This document shows, piece by piece, positions 7,822 to 18,673 of a DNA stretch of 64,000 nucleotides (positions within the stretch are counted from its first letter, which is position 1; each line of letters opens with the position of its first letter). The position numbers were made by a program, and so were the translations under genes. Source of the DNA: Clostridia bacterium (GTDB taxonomy: Bacteria; Bacillota; Clostridia; Christensenellales; CAG-917). Location: positions 126,301-190,300 of the forward strand of contig JAFTSA010000001.1 in the NCBI GenBank assembly GCA_017461985.1. The letters run 5' to 3'. Under the pieces are notes generated by a model, which worked only from the letters and a program-made list of their open reading frames with translations, ran no database searches and had not been told where the DNA came from.

Positions 7822-10800
7822 ATGAGAAGTATCAAACTGAACGCAATCAAAATCGCAAGAATCGGCATCTTGGCATTTTGCTTTATCATGGCATTTGCGA
7901 TGATTTTTGCAAGCCCTGCAGGCAACCTCGTTGACGGAGTGGCACAAGCGGACGAAGAAGGCACATTGAAGCGTGCAACTGGTGACCACGGCGAATTGAC
8001 CCCGGACATCATCGGCTTCCCCGGAAACAATGGTGGCACGAGAAGTTGGTCCTACACTGAAACATTTGGCAACACGACTTTCTCCGCAGACAACCTTAAT
8101 GCTATTAAAAATAGTAAGACTAGCAGTTCGCTTATCATCAATGGCGGCACAGGAACGTTTAGCTTTGGTATGGATGATTACTCATCATACAAATACCAGT
8201 TGTTTGCTGTGTTCAACTATGATATGAGCAGCTTCCTCACCAACTTGGTGACATCTCACTCAGACGTGACCGTGACTGCGACTTTGACTGCACGCCTTAA
8301 AAAGAATTACGGAAACAACTCAGGTCTCAAGGCAATGGCAACAGACAAGATGGTTGATGCAGAAAAGCTTTCAGCAGAAATTGACGGACAAAGCCTTGAC
8401 AAGGTTGGCTTCTCATACAACAGCAGCAATGACATCACACTGTCACACACTGCAACCTTGACCGCAGACACCCCCAACCTTGCACTTGCATTTGCTTTCG
8501 GTGGTGGTGTTCAAGCGACGTGGGATGACGGAGCGGTTATGACTGTTTCAAACATCACTTTGAAGTTTGACATCACTCTCACTGAATATGCAGACAGTGC
8601 TTCAACCTTCATCAAGGACAATGAAGCACCCGTCATGAATGTCATCGGTGCAGAGCCTTTCCGCGCAGATGAAACGAATGGTGGGGGATGGAATTACTAT
8701 CCCAGCAGACTTGTCCCTCTTACAAGCGAAGAAAGACAAGCATACAATGACCAAACACTGGAAGAAAAAGTCTTTGTTGAAGAAAGCATAGACAATTTTG
8801 TAGAATACACCGGACTGTTGCTGGATTCTAACACGACCTACTACAAAGAAGTTTGTCTGGCAGAAAACTTTGATACATCTGGCAAAAGGCTGGAAGGCGA
8901 CAAAGATATAACGCAAAATCTAGAAGACCAAATTCTTGATTTATATAAGGCAAATGCAGACTATGCTGACAAACGTGGTAATGCTTATCACCTGAGCTAT
9001 GTCAATGCAAAAACAGACGGCAGAAGTGTCGACGGAAAAACGTACTACAAGAGTGTGACCTCTGTCTATACCGATACATATGGCTACGGCCGTTTTGATG
9101 GTGATGGCAATAAAATTGTTGATACAGCAACCAAAGACACACAATGGTTTGCATCAGGCATTAAGTCAGTGCAAATCGGTCAAAAGATATTTTATCTCTA
9201 TGGGGCTGTAAAAGATAACGCAGAATCAGAAGCGGTCGCCAGTGATTTGATAAAAGGTGACGATGGAATATATCGCAGTGCATTGATAGAAATAATGACT
9301 ACTGATGACGACGGCAACGACGTGGTTTGCGGTTGGTTTAGAGTCACCAAAACCCATAGAGCAGAAGTCGTTGTTGAAACCTACTTCTCAAGAAACGGCA
9401 ACTTCAACGTGACAGTCACCGACTACGGCGACAAACAAATCACAAGAGCAATCAACATCAGCGGTATTGACCTCCATGACCCTTCAGACATGGAAACTTT
9501 CATCGATGACACCAAGGAATATGCTCTTGAATCAAGCGAATTTGCAACCAAGGGCGGTTGGGATGCTCTCAGCTGGCACAACCTTTCAGTCCTCGCATTT
9601 GACTTCAACGAAGACGAGACCGAAGCAGAAGCAGGTCACACACCCTATATCTGGTTCTATTCAGTGGTCAAGGCAGACACTCCTGAACAGTTGACTTCCG
9701 CCAACTGGGGTAAAGAAGACTTGCTCAAGAGGTTCCCTTTTGCAATAAACGGCTTGTCCTTTGTCTATGACTTTGAAACTGGCTATGCAAATTCCATCTA
9801 CAAAAACGGCGTTTTGCAATATGGTGTTGACAATCAAAATGGCACGGGCACAAACGCAACTGGTGTTGGATACTATCTCTTCACTTTCTACAAGATGGAC
9901 TTGTCAGGAAGATTTGACCCTGAAAAGAACGTCATCTCATACTACGTGAAGGTGGACTACGAAGAGGCAACCCACACCCTTGAAAAGAGTGCAGGTGAAA
10001 AGGATCTTGCCAACACCGACTGGGCAGCAGGCGCACCCCTCGTCATCTCCTTGACACAAGACAAGGCAAACCTTTCAGGCAACACCCTCACCTTCAATTA
10101 CATTGATAGCAAAGGAAATGAAGCAACCGCCAATATTTTCGTCAAGGATGGCACAATCATTGGTGGAAATGGCAACACCTTTGTCCTCAACGAAGGCACA
10201 GGCAAGGAAGTGACGGTCACATACGCCCTTGACGGCGCAGGCAAAGCAGTCTGGACAGTCACCTTTGGCGCAGTGCCTGAAACAACCGAACAGGGCAACG
10301 ATATCTACTTCAACTACAACTACGTCACACCTTTTGACATTGCAACAGGTGTTGACCTTAATGCAGAAAACCTGATTACATACACTGACAAGGGCACCGA
10401 CAATGAATATGCAAGCGGTGTCTACGTCCGTGTGGATAGAAACGCCCCCGTCACCCCCAACCTTATGAATCGTGACGAACTTGAAGGGGAATATATCGTT
10501 GAAATAAGCGACTTTGAAATCCCCGACATCGGCGATAGAAGTTGGTTCACCGACAGTTGGACTTTCCCCGGACAATTTGACTTTATGGATGAATTAGCGG
10601 CGGAATTCGGCAGCCAAATCAAGGTGTACTACGCAATGAAGAACGTGACAAGCGACGCCGACTTCACCACTGGCGAAGGGGGAAAGACCTCAATCAAAGC
10701 CTTTGCCAACGCATTCGACGCAGGATACGCTGACCTTGCCACCTACGACTTTGACTATTACACTTCACTTACAGCAGACGGTCTTGGCGACCTCAACGAC

Positions 10801-13800
10801 CTTGACCTTGCTCTCAACAACGAACTTGGCTCAGGTATGAGAGTGTTCTTCTTCTGGATGGTTGACCAAGCAGGCAACAGAAGTGAACTGAACAAATATT
10901 ATATCCTTTCAGACGCCACCACTTATTACGTGACCGGTCATATTGACAACGGCATTTTCACTACACAAACCGACGTCACTATGGTCAGCGGTGGAGCAAA
11001 GACCGCATACAAGCGTGGTCAAAACGCAGTCATCGACTATGCAATCGACGAAGACAGCCCCTACGTGCCTTACAAGTTGATGGTCAACAGCGGTGGAGAA
11101 GACCTCTTCCCCTTGTGGATAACAGATGATCCCACCTCAAAGGATATCTCCTTTGAACAAGCACCCATCACAGTTGACGGCACAACCTTCACCCTGTTTA
11201 TGGACAGCGTGGACGGCACTCTCGACATCATGGAAACACAAGCAGGCGGAGTTATGGACGTCTACTTCTACTTCCGTGAATACATTGACATCGAAGTGCT
11301 CAACAACTCAGTGTACTATGAAGGCGCACCTACAACCGTGCCTTATACAATCTCAAACGAAGATGCAGTTGAGTTCATCAAATATAACTTTGAAGGCTTT
11401 GAAGAAAACGTCCGTCCTACTGACGTGGGCGAATACGTCTTCACAATGCACATCGACAATGATAGTTATATCACCGATGATCCTGCACCTATGAACTACT
11501 ACATCAACAAGAAGGCAGTCACCATCACCATCAAATCAACAACTGGTGTCTTTGGCGATGCCCAAGAATTTGGCTACACCGTCAGCGGTCTTGTTGGCAA
11601 GGACCTTGCAGCATGGGATGCAGTAAACTACACCTTCGCCCCCGAATCAGGTCTTTCATTGCCTCTCCCCAGTGTGTGGATTCTCCTCGGCGGAAAGAAC
11701 CTCAACCAAGACAACTGCGCAGGCAAGGACGTGGGCTCATACAAGCTCAGTTTCGACACCCTTGTGTCAAACGGAGCACTTTCAGACAACTATGAACTCC
11801 CTGTCCTCGTTGAAGCAAAGCATACTATCACTCAAAGAGAAATCGTTGTGACAGCCGTCAGCAGCAACAAGGTTTACGGCGACAACGATAGCGCAATCAA
11901 CTTCACCATTGATGCAGCCACACTTCCTGCAAGTGTCAATGCATCAAACATCACCTCAGTCATCAAAAATGCAACCGTTGTTTCATCAGCAGGTGACGTC
12001 ATCACAATGACAGGTGACGGCCTCATCACCCGTGAAGCAGGTGAGGACGTTGGTGAATATGCATATCGCGCAAGCACCTCATCCTTTGACACAGACAGCA
12101 ACTACAAGGTTGTCATCGACATTGAAGGCAAAGCCTTCACCATCACAAAACGCACAGTCACCGTCACCCCCAACAGTGGACAAAACTTTGTCTACACCGA
12201 AGAGGGCGCATACGACGTTGTCTACTCACTTGACGACTATAGATATGCAGACGCATTGACAGCAGTGTGGTCATTTACACAAAACGGCGATCCTTCAACC
12301 GCTCTCGGCTTTGAACTCTACACAATGATCGTTGGTGCAGAATTGACCTCATCAAACGCAAACGTTGACTTTGCTCTCACCGAAGGTGTCACAATCATCG
12401 TCAAGAAGGCACTCCCCGAAGCAAAATCAATCGTCATCGTAAGAACAGCCGGCGGAATGACCAAGGTCTACGACGGAAACAAGGCTCTTGATTCAGTTGT
12501 CATCACCGCAGGGGACAATGCAGGATTCAGCCTCACCGTCACTGGTGGCGACCTCCCCGAAGGCTATCGCATTGAATTTACTCCTACAATCAGCGGAAGT
12601 GACGTGGGCAACTATGTTGTCACAGTTGACGCACTTGCAGTCAAGGTCTACGACGCAGACAGCAACGTGATTTCAGGCTACAACACCTTGGTTGAATCCT
12701 ATGAGATGTCAATCACCCCCGCAACCGTCACCGTATATCCTACCTTCACCAAAACCGACAAGGTCTATGGTGATATGGACAGCGCATACGGCATCGGCTT
12801 TGCAGTAGAAGACAACCCATTCACATCAGTTGATTTCAGCACAGTCATCAACGGCTCATTTGTGAGAGCAATCTACAACGGAGCAGACTTTGATAGTTTC
12901 GGTGAAAGATACGACGGCGTTTCACAAGCAGACGGCACTTTTAAGAAGGGCGCAATCACTTACCGCTACGGCGTGGCAGTGGGCAACGTGTTCACCTCAT
13001 CCAACAAGAACTTTGTTGTTGACGTGGCAGACCTCAGCGCATACGCACTTACAATTTCACCCAAAGCAATCAACTTTGCATCAGTTGACCAAAGCGGTCT
13101 TTATGCAAACAGCAAAGTGTTCAACAACTCCGCAAACGCAGTCTTCGGTGACAATGAAAAGTTGTTTATGTTTGACGTAAGCAACCAACTTGTCAGCATT
13201 GAAGACGACGTCCACGTTGATTTCACAGCACTGTTCACCGACTTCACCGAAGGTGACAACAAGACAGTTCAATTCTCAGCATTTGTTCTGGTTGGCGAAG
13301 ACAGCGCAAACTATGTCCTCGTAGGCGCAGATGAAGTGGTCATCGACGTTGTGAGAACAAAGGACGGCGGAACAATCAAGATCACAGGGGAAGCACTCGT
13401 CATTGAAAAGAGATTCTTCAACATCACCAAGGTCTACGACGGCACTGCAACAATCACCAAAGACAACATCGTCATTGACAACGATTGTATGCTTGCTGAG
13501 TTGGAATTCTATATCGCTGATGAAATCTCATTCAACGGCGCAAACGTCACCAACAACTTTGCAACAAACCTCGTGCTTGTGTTCCCCGGAATCACAGAAA
13601 GCACTTTCTACTGTGATGATAGCGTGTATGAATATGGCGTTTTCCTTGCAGACGGATATCGCCTCTCATTGTCCCTCGTCCCCGGCACAATCACCCAAAG
13701 AGAAATCGCCCTTGAGGACATTGTGGCAATTGACGCAGTGGATCGCACCTACAACGGCAAGACGGCAGTGGACGTCAACGTCACCCTCAAAGATAGTGTT

Positions 13801-16800
13801 TACGGCGCAGGTGACGATGCAAGCGACGTACGTCTTTCAGTCACAGCAAATTCTTCAAGCGCAACCGTTGGCACAAAAGACGTCACCGTTGACACGGTCA
13901 CAGTGGCAGGTGGCAACTACAAGGCAGGCTTTACAGCAGAACAACTGACTGCATATGCAGGTCTTGACGTTGAAATTTCAAGAGCAAAGGTTGAACTGAA
14001 CGTCAACTATGACCAAGACAAACAATACAACGGCAGAGAAAATCAAGCACTTGTGAAGGGCAGTGACGTTATGAAGGGTGACGGCAATGCATTCCGCCTT
14101 GTGTCTGACATCGATATGGATGCAACCACGTGGGCAGATGAAATCGGCGTCATCACCTATGACTTTGACGCAGTCAACTTCACTTACACCATTGACGGTG
14201 CACCCAATGCAAACGTTGCATATTCAAGTGGCAGAGTTGTCAAGCACAACGTCCTCGTCAGCGGATTGAGCCTTACAACAACCAACCCTGATGCCCTCAA
14301 CAACTACGAAATCGTGGCATACGTCTGGGACGGCGAAACAAGTGAATACAAGGCACAAAACGTTGTCCTCACCGAAGGCGCAGTCGGGGACTTTGAATGT
14401 GTTGCAGTTGCACCTATGGCACGTAGAGTTGTCACCGCAAACAACAATATCACCGTTGAAGCAAAGGTCTACGACGGCACAAGAACAGCACATGCAAAAG
14501 CAAACGATATGAGTGGTCTTGGTGTCCTCGCAGCCGATGCAGACCATATCAGACTTAAGTTTGATGCAACATTTGAAACAAAGAACGTTGGTGAACAAAA
14601 CGTCCGCCTCCGCATCATCGGTTTTGAAAATGTCGATGCAGAAGGTGAAGACATTGCATCCAACTACGAAATCAACAGTGCAACCACTTGGGTGACACGT
14701 CAAAGCATCCTTCCCGCACCTATGCTTGTCAGCGCAAACGTTGGTGAAAAGGTCTATGACGGCACAACCTCAATTGAAATTGGCAAGATCAAGTACACCT
14801 TGACAGGCAAGTACGCAGAAGAAACCGACTCCTACTCAGTCAACGTCCTTGCAGCACATTACGTTGATGCAAACGTCTACGACGGTGAAGGTGTCATTGA
14901 CGGTGTCAAGTCCGCAAAACTCTACGGCATTGAGCTTAAGAACTTGTCAACCTCAAAGGTCAACTACTATCCCGTTTTTGCAAGCTCAGATGAAATCGCA
15001 GGTCTTGAACAAATTCCCGCTCTCGGTGCACTTCCTGCAACAGACGGCGAAGGCAATCCTATCTACTACTATCCCATTGCAACAGAGCAAATGTACGTGC
15101 TCACCATGGCAGAATACAACGCTCTTGCAGTGAAACCCGCAGCAGAATACGTCATTGGCACGTACACACGCGCAGGCAAAACTTACTATATCATCCACAA
15201 AGACGCAGCAATCGACGGCCACAGCACAGTGGCAGTCAACGTTGATGAAAGCGCAGTTGGCAACATCACTCCCAAGGCTGTCACCATAGCAGTTGAAAAG
15301 ATGGACGGCACAACCGCATTTGACAAACTCTATGACGGCACAAAGGTCTTCGGTGGTGTCCTCGGCACTGACTATCAAATCAGCACCGCAGGCGGATTCA
15401 TCGGCACAGACAACACCAAGGTCACCCTTGACACAAGCAAGTACACAGTGGCATACACCAGCTCAAACGCAGGCGTCAGTGACATCAAGTTTGTCTTCGG
15501 AGACGGCGCACTCAGCGGCACACCTGGTGACTACACCTATCTCAACTACACCGCAACCGGCGCAAGCTACGTCATCAAGGGCAACATCAAGCAACGTGAA
15601 ATGACGGTCGTCCTCAACGGCATCACCGCAACCTACGGCGATGACCCCAGCACCTATGACTTCGACCTCGTCTATATGATTGGCTCAACCGAAGTCACAG
15701 TTGTTGACGGCAGAGGATACGTTGAATACATTGATGAATTGACTCACGTTCTTGGATACGATGATTTCTGGAGAGCACTGAGCCTTGAAGAACAAAACGC
15801 ACTCCGCTACAACCTTGTTGACGGCGCAATGGTCCAAGCAGCTGACGGCGCATACGTCATCCTCAGCGACAAGATCTCCACACCTTCAATCGTCACCAAT
15901 GCAAACAAGCAAACAGTGGTTGGCACCTACAAGGCAACCCTCCTCGGTGGCAGTGCAACAAACTATGCACTCATCCCCAGTTATTCATCAGTGGACGGCA
16001 GTGAAGTTGTCATCGGCAAGAAGACCTTGACAGTCAGCGCAAAACGTGGCAGTGACGAATACAGCTACAAGGCAGATTATCTTGGCACACTCCCTGAAAT
16101 CGTCCTCTCATACGCAGGATTCGTCAACGGCGACGGCGCAAACAAGATCAGCGTCATCAGTGAAAACGCAGTGAAGTTTGTCTTCTTCAACGGCACAGAC
16201 TTTGTTGATATGCCCACCGATGCAAGACCCAACGACAAACTTGAAGCAGGTCAATATTACGCAGTGGCAATTGACACAGCATGCCTTGACGCACAAAACT
16301 ACACATTCGTCGTTGGAGCAGATGCAAAACTCCTCATCTCAATCCCTGAACTCACAGGCATCACCGTGAAGGACACCACAGTCACCTATGACGGAAATGC
16401 ACAAAACGGCAAACTTTCAGTGACAGGCGCACTCAGTGGCGTCACCAGCGACATCAAGTTCTACGCAGGCGACGTGGTTGCAGATGAGTATCTCGTCACT
16501 GAAGTGAAGAACGCAGGCACGTATACAGTTGTTGCAACCTTCACAAAGCCCATCGGCGAATATACACAATCAACAACAATCACCCGCACCATGACAGTCA
16601 ATAAGACCAGCATGGAAGTCGCACCCGAACTTGGCGGATTTGATTATCACGAATACGACTTTGCAGATGACATCGAAGACGCAGTCACAAGCACTCTCGC
16701 AGGTGTTGCAAGTGCAGACGTAAACACCGTCATAGGCAACCTCGAAATCGTCATCTATGCGGTCACCGCAGATGGCAACGAAGAAGTCAGCAAGGTTAAA

Positions 16801-18432
16801 GACGCAGGCTCATATATGGTTGAAGTGATTTACACCGCACCCACAACCATCGCAACCGAAAAAGACGCAATCCTTGCCAACTACAACAACTACAAAGCAA
16901 CCTTCAACTTCAAGGTCAGTCAAGCACCTATCACAGTGACAATCCTTGAAGACAAGTGCAGAAGCGTAGCATCATTTGATGAAACCGGCGCATTTGTCCT
17001 CCCCGAAACCTTGACAATCACCTTCAAGTATGACTTTGCAGAAGCATACAAGGCAAAATACGGCGTTGACAGTGATGATTTGGATGCAGAAAAATTCCAA
17101 GTCCAATTCACATCAGGTGACAAGAAAGTGTCTGCAGACAAGGTTATAACCGGTGCAGGCGTCTATGAATTTGTCATCGAATATCTTGAAAAGAGTGGTT
17201 CAAAGGTTGCAGCAGCAGAAGACGGCTACACCTCAATTGAAGTGGGCGTGACCGACAGCCCTGCAAAGAGCGCAGACGGCAACTATCGTCTCAGTGGCAA
17301 CCACGGCGCATACACAGTCAGTGTCCTCACTCTCGGCAATGAAGACTTTATGATTGAATATCTTGACGGTGTTGGCGTTGTGGCATCTGGCGTCACCCTC
17401 AAAGTGCAAGAATTGACCGAATGGGTTGAAAGTGACGAAATGTACAACTACTTCATGGACATCGACACCTTCACTCCTTACGTGTCAACCGCAAGCCATA
17501 CAGCAACCCTTGAAGTGGTCATGCACCTCCGCATGATGCAAAACAAGAACGTTGTCCAACCCAACGGCACCGTGTACGTCACCTTGTATCTCTATCTTGA
17601 ACACGACGTTGATGAATATGTGTTCTATCAAGTTGGTGAAGACGGCTATCTCCATATGCTTGAAGACTACACAATGTATGAAGATGGCTATCTTGAATTC
17701 ACCACAGACCGCATCGACTCAATCGCAGTGTTCCACCTTGCCAAGGTTGAGCCCGCAGTGATTGAAGAAGGTTTGCCCGAATGGATTTGGTACGCAGTCG
17801 GCGGCGGTGGCGGTGGAGCAGTTGCCCTCGCATCAGTGGTCACTGGCGTCGTTGTAGGCAAGAAGAAGAAAGCCAAGAAGACAGCAGGCGGCGACGATAC
17901 TCCCGATGATACTCCTGACGGCGACAAGCCCGAAGAAGAGAAGAAGGAAGAAGCAAAACCCGAAGAGCCCAAGAAGGAAGAAGTGAAGCCCGAACCTACT
18001 CCTGCACCCAAGGCAGAAGAGCCCAAAGCACCCGAAGCACCTAAGGCAGAAGAACCCAAGGCAGAGCCCACTCCTGAGCCCACTCCTGAGCCCGCTCCCG
18101 AGCCTGTCAAACCTCGTCCTTCAAAGCCCTCCGTCGTTGGCAAGAAGAAGCCTCCTGTCATCGGTCAAAAGGTTATGGCAGAAGGTGTTGACCCCGCAAC
18201 CGCAGTGTCAGCAGCAGCCCCCAAGGCAACCCCTGCACCCAAGGCAGCACCCACACCTCAACCTGCAACTCCTGCACCTAAGGCAGAAGCACCCAAAGCA
18301 CCTCCCGTTGTAGGCGACAAAAAGCCTCCCGTTGTAGGACAAAAGCCTGCAACCCCCGAAGCACCCAAGGCAGATGCTCCCAAAGCACCTCCTGTGGTGG
18401 GCAAGAAACCTCCCGTGATAGGAAATAAGTAA
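7822..18432 (+). CDS. Giant MBG/YDG-repeat surface protein with C-terminal membrane anchor
   Basis: 3536 residues, one sixth of the window. A GAGGTGA site precedes the ATG. Residues 1-43 form a signal peptide (hydrophobic core IARIGILAFCFIMAFAMIF, cleavage near VAQA). Residues about 50-1160 are beta-rich and contain no array I recognise. From about 1165 to 3040 there are at least a dozen tandem modules of MBG and YDG type, seen as recurring KVYDGT, KVYGDNDSA, RTYNGK and VTYDGN openings joined by linkers such as ITQREI. After a further beta domain comes one membrane segment (WYAVGGGGGGAVALAS, about 3322-3343), then GKKKKAKK. The last 190 residues are rich in Pro, Glu, Lys and Ala, with six PPVVGxK-like motifs. 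No LPXTG sorting signal is present. These features fit an adhesin or stalk; ligand and function are unknown. Confidence 0.9.
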   Translation: MRSIKLNAIKIARIGILAFCFIMAFAMIFASPAGNLVDGVAQADEEGTLKRATGDHGELTPDIIGFPGNNGGTRSWSYTETFGNTTFSADNLNAIKNSKTSSSLIINGGTGTFSFGMDDYSSYKYQLFAVFNYDMSSFLTNLVTSHSDVTVTATLTARLKKNYGNNSGLKAMATDKMVDAEKLSAEIDGQSLDKVGFSYNSSNDITLSHTATLTADTPNLALAFAFGGGVQATWDDGAVMTVSNITLKFDITLTEYADSASTFIKDNEAPVMNVIGAEPFRADETNGGGWNYYPSRLVPLTSEERQAYNDQTLEEKVFVEESIDNFVEYTGLLLDSNTTYYKEVCLAENFDTSGKRLEGDKDITQNLEDQILDLYKANADYADKRGNAYHLSYVNAKTDGRSVDGKTYYKSVTSVYTDTYGYGRFDGDGNKIVDTATKDTQWFASGIKSVQIGQKIFYLYGAVKDNAESEAVASDLIKGDDGIYRSALIEIMTTDDDGNDVVCGWFRVTKTHRAEVVVETYFSRNGNFNVTVTDYGDKQITRAINISGIDLHDPSDMETFIDDTKEYALESSEFATKGGWDALSWHNLSVLAFDFNEDETEAEAGHTPYIWFYSVVKADTPEQLTSANWGKEDLLKRFPFAINGLSFVYDFETGYANSIYKNGVLQYGVDNQNGTGTNATGVGYYLFTFYKMDLSGRFDPEKNVISYYVKVDYEEATHTLEKSAGEKDLANTDWAAGAPLVISLTQDKANLSGNTLTFNYIDSKGNEATANIFVKDGTIIGGNGNTFVLNEGTGKEVTVTYALDGAGKAVWTVTFGAVPETTEQGNDIYFNYNYVTPFDIATGVDLNAENLITYTDKGTDNEYASGVYVRVDRNAPVTPNLMNRDELEGEYIVEISDFEIPDIGDRSWFTDSWTFPGQFDFMDELAAEFGSQIKVYYAMKNVTSDADFTTGEGGKTSIKAFANAFDAGYADLATYDFDYYTSLTADGLGDLNDLDLALNNELGSGMRVFFFWMVDQAGNRSELNKYYILSDATTYYVTGHIDNGIFTTQTDVTMVSGGAKTAYKRGQNAVIDYAIDEDSPYVPYKLMVNSGGEDLFPLWITDDPTSKDISFEQAPITVDGTTFTLFMDSVDGTLDIMETQAGGVMDVYFYFREYIDIEVLNNSVYYEGAPTTVPYTISNEDAVEFIKYNFEGFEENVRPTDVGEYVFTMHIDNDSYITDDPAPMNYYINKKAVTITIKSTTGVFGDAQEFGYTVSGLVGKDLAAWDAVNYTFAPESGLSLPLPSVWILLGGKNLNQDNCAGKDVGSYKLSFDTLVSNGALSDNYELPVLVEAKHTITQREIVVTAVSSNKVYGDNDSAINFTIDAATLPASVNASNITSVIKNATVVSSAGDVITMTGDGLITREAGEDVGEYAYRASTSSFDTDSNYKVVIDIEGKAFTITKRTVTVTPNSGQNFVYTEEGAYDVVYSLDDYRYADALTAVWSFTQNGDPSTALGFELYTMIVGAELTSSNANVDFALTEGVTIIVKKALPEAKSIVIVRTAGGMTKVYDGNKALDSVVITAGDNAGFSLTVTGGDLPEGYRIEFTPTISGSDVGNYVVTVDALAVKVYDADSNVISGYNTLVESYEMSITPATVTVYPTFTKTDKVYGDMDSAYGIGFAVEDNPFTSVDFSTVINGSFVRAIYNGADFDSFGERYDGVSQADGTFKKGAITYRYGVAVGNVFTSSNKNFVVDVADLSAYALTISPKAINFASVDQSGLYANSKVFNNSANAVFGDNEKLFMFDVSNQLVSIEDDVHVDFTALFTDFTEGDNKTVQFSAFVLVGEDSANYVLVGADEVVIDVVRTKDGGTIKITGEALVIEKRFFNITKVYDGTATITKDNIVIDNDCMLAELEFYIADEISFNGANVTNNFATNLVLVFPGITESTFYCDDSVYEYGVFLADGYRLSLSLVPGTITQREIALEDIVAIDAVDRTYNGKTAVDVNVTLKDSVYGAGDDASDVRLSVTANSSSATVGTKDVTVDTVTVAGGNYKAGFTAEQLTAYAGLDVEISRAKVELNVNYDQDKQYNGRENQALVKGSDVMKGDGNAFRLVSDIDMDATTWADEIGVITYDFDAVNFTYTIDGAPNANVAYSSGRVVKHNVLVSGLSLTTTNPDALNNYEIVAYVWDGETSEYKAQNVVLTEGAVGDFECVAVAPMARRVVTANNNITVEAKVYDGTRTAHAKANDMSGLGVLAADADHIRLKFDATFETKNVGEQNVRLRIIGFENVDAEGEDIASNYEINSATTWVTRQSILPAPMLVSANVGEKVYDGTTSIEIGKIKYTLTGKYAEETDSYSVNVLAAHYVDANVYDGEGVIDGVKSAKLYGIELKNLSTSKVNYYPVFASSDEIAGLEQIPALGALPATDGEGNPIYYYPIATEQMYVLTMAEYNALAVKPAAEYVIGTYTRAGKTYYIIHKDAAIDGHSTVAVNVDESAVGNITPKAVTIAVEKMDGTTAFDKLYDGTKVFGGVLGTDYQISTAGGFIGTDNTKVTLDTSKYTVAYTSSNAGVSDIKFVFGDGALSGTPGDYTYLNYTATGASYVIKGNIKQREMTVVLNGITATYGDDPSTYDFDLVYMIGSTEVTVVDGRGYVEYIDELTHVLGYDDFWRALSLEEQNALRYNLVDGAMVQAADGAYVILSDKISTPSIVTNANKQTVVGTYKATLLGGSATNYALIPSYSSVDGSEVVIGKKTLTVSAKRGSDEYSYKADYLGTLPEIVLSYAGFVNGDGANKISVISENAVKFVFFNGTDFVDMPTDARPNDKLEAGQYYAVAIDTACLDAQNYTFVVGADAKLLISIPELTGITVKDTTVTYDGNAQNGKLSVTGALSGVTSDIKFYAGDVVADEYLVTEVKNAGTYTVVATFTKPIGEYTQSTTITRTMTVNKTSMEVAPELGGFDYHEYDFADDIEDAVTSTLAGVASADVNTVIGNLEIVIYAVTADGNEEVSKVKDAGSYMVEVIYTAPTTIATEKDAILANYNNYKATFNFKVSQAPITVTILEDKCRSVASFDETGAFVLPETLTITFKYDFAEAYKAKYGVDSDDLDAEKFQVQFTSGDKKVSADKVITGAGVYEFVIEYLEKSGSKVAAAEDGYTSIEVGVTDSPAKSADGNYRLSGNHGAYTVSVLTLGNEDFMIEYLDGVGVVASGVTLKVQELTEWVESDEMYNYFMDIDTFTPYVSTASHTATLEVVMHLRMMQNKNVVQPNGTVYVTLYLYLEHDVDEYVFYQVGEDGYLHMLEDYTMYEDGYLEFTTDRIDSIAVFHLAKVEPAVIEEGLPEWIWYAVGGGGGGAVALASVVTGVVVGKKKKAKKTAGGDDTPDDTPDGDKPEEEKKEEAKPEEPKKEEVKPEPTPAPKAEEPKAPEAPKAEEPKAEPTPEPTPEPAPEPVKPRPSKPSVVGKKKPPVIGQKVMAEGVDPATAVSAAAPKATPAPKAAPTPQPATPAPKAEAPKAPPVVGDKKPPVVGQKPATPEAPKADAPKAPPVVGKKPPVIGNK

Positions 18433-18554
18433 AACCGCGCTATTTAGCGCCTAACATCGGCAGACACACCGAGTGCAACCCTTATGTACGCCAAGTACAC
18501 TGCGGTCTACCCTCGGTGTTTCTTTCTTGTTATGCATCTAAATATCGCGGTTTT
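18431..18554 (+). repeat. Structured intergenic element, copy 1 (also a likely terminator)
   Basis: Nested stems: outer AAAACCGCG (18431-18439) / CGCGGTTTT (18546-18554), then ATTTAG (18442) / CTAAAT (18538), ACACCGAG (18466) / CTCGGTGT (18512) and apical TGTAC-loop-GTACA (18485-18499). It begins at the stop codon of the giant gene and ends in T-rich sequence, so it probably also ends that transcript. Related to 25676-25802 and 25838-25975, with compensatory changes. The gene-free stretch 18433-18673 holds this element and the rpiB promoter. Confidence 0.75.
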
Positions 18555-18616
18555 ATTGCGTTTCTATACAAGCCTAACCTTTTAGAAATTGCATATAGAA
18601 ATATTCAAGCACTCTC

Positions 18617-18645
18617 TTGAAATACTACTTTATGTATAGTATAAT
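18617..18645 (+). promoter_or_regulatory. Promoter of rpiB
   Basis: TTGAAA (18617-18622), 17 bp, TATAAT (18640-18645). Confidence 0.75.
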
Positions 18646-18673
18646 GTATACACTAATAATATAGGAGAACATT

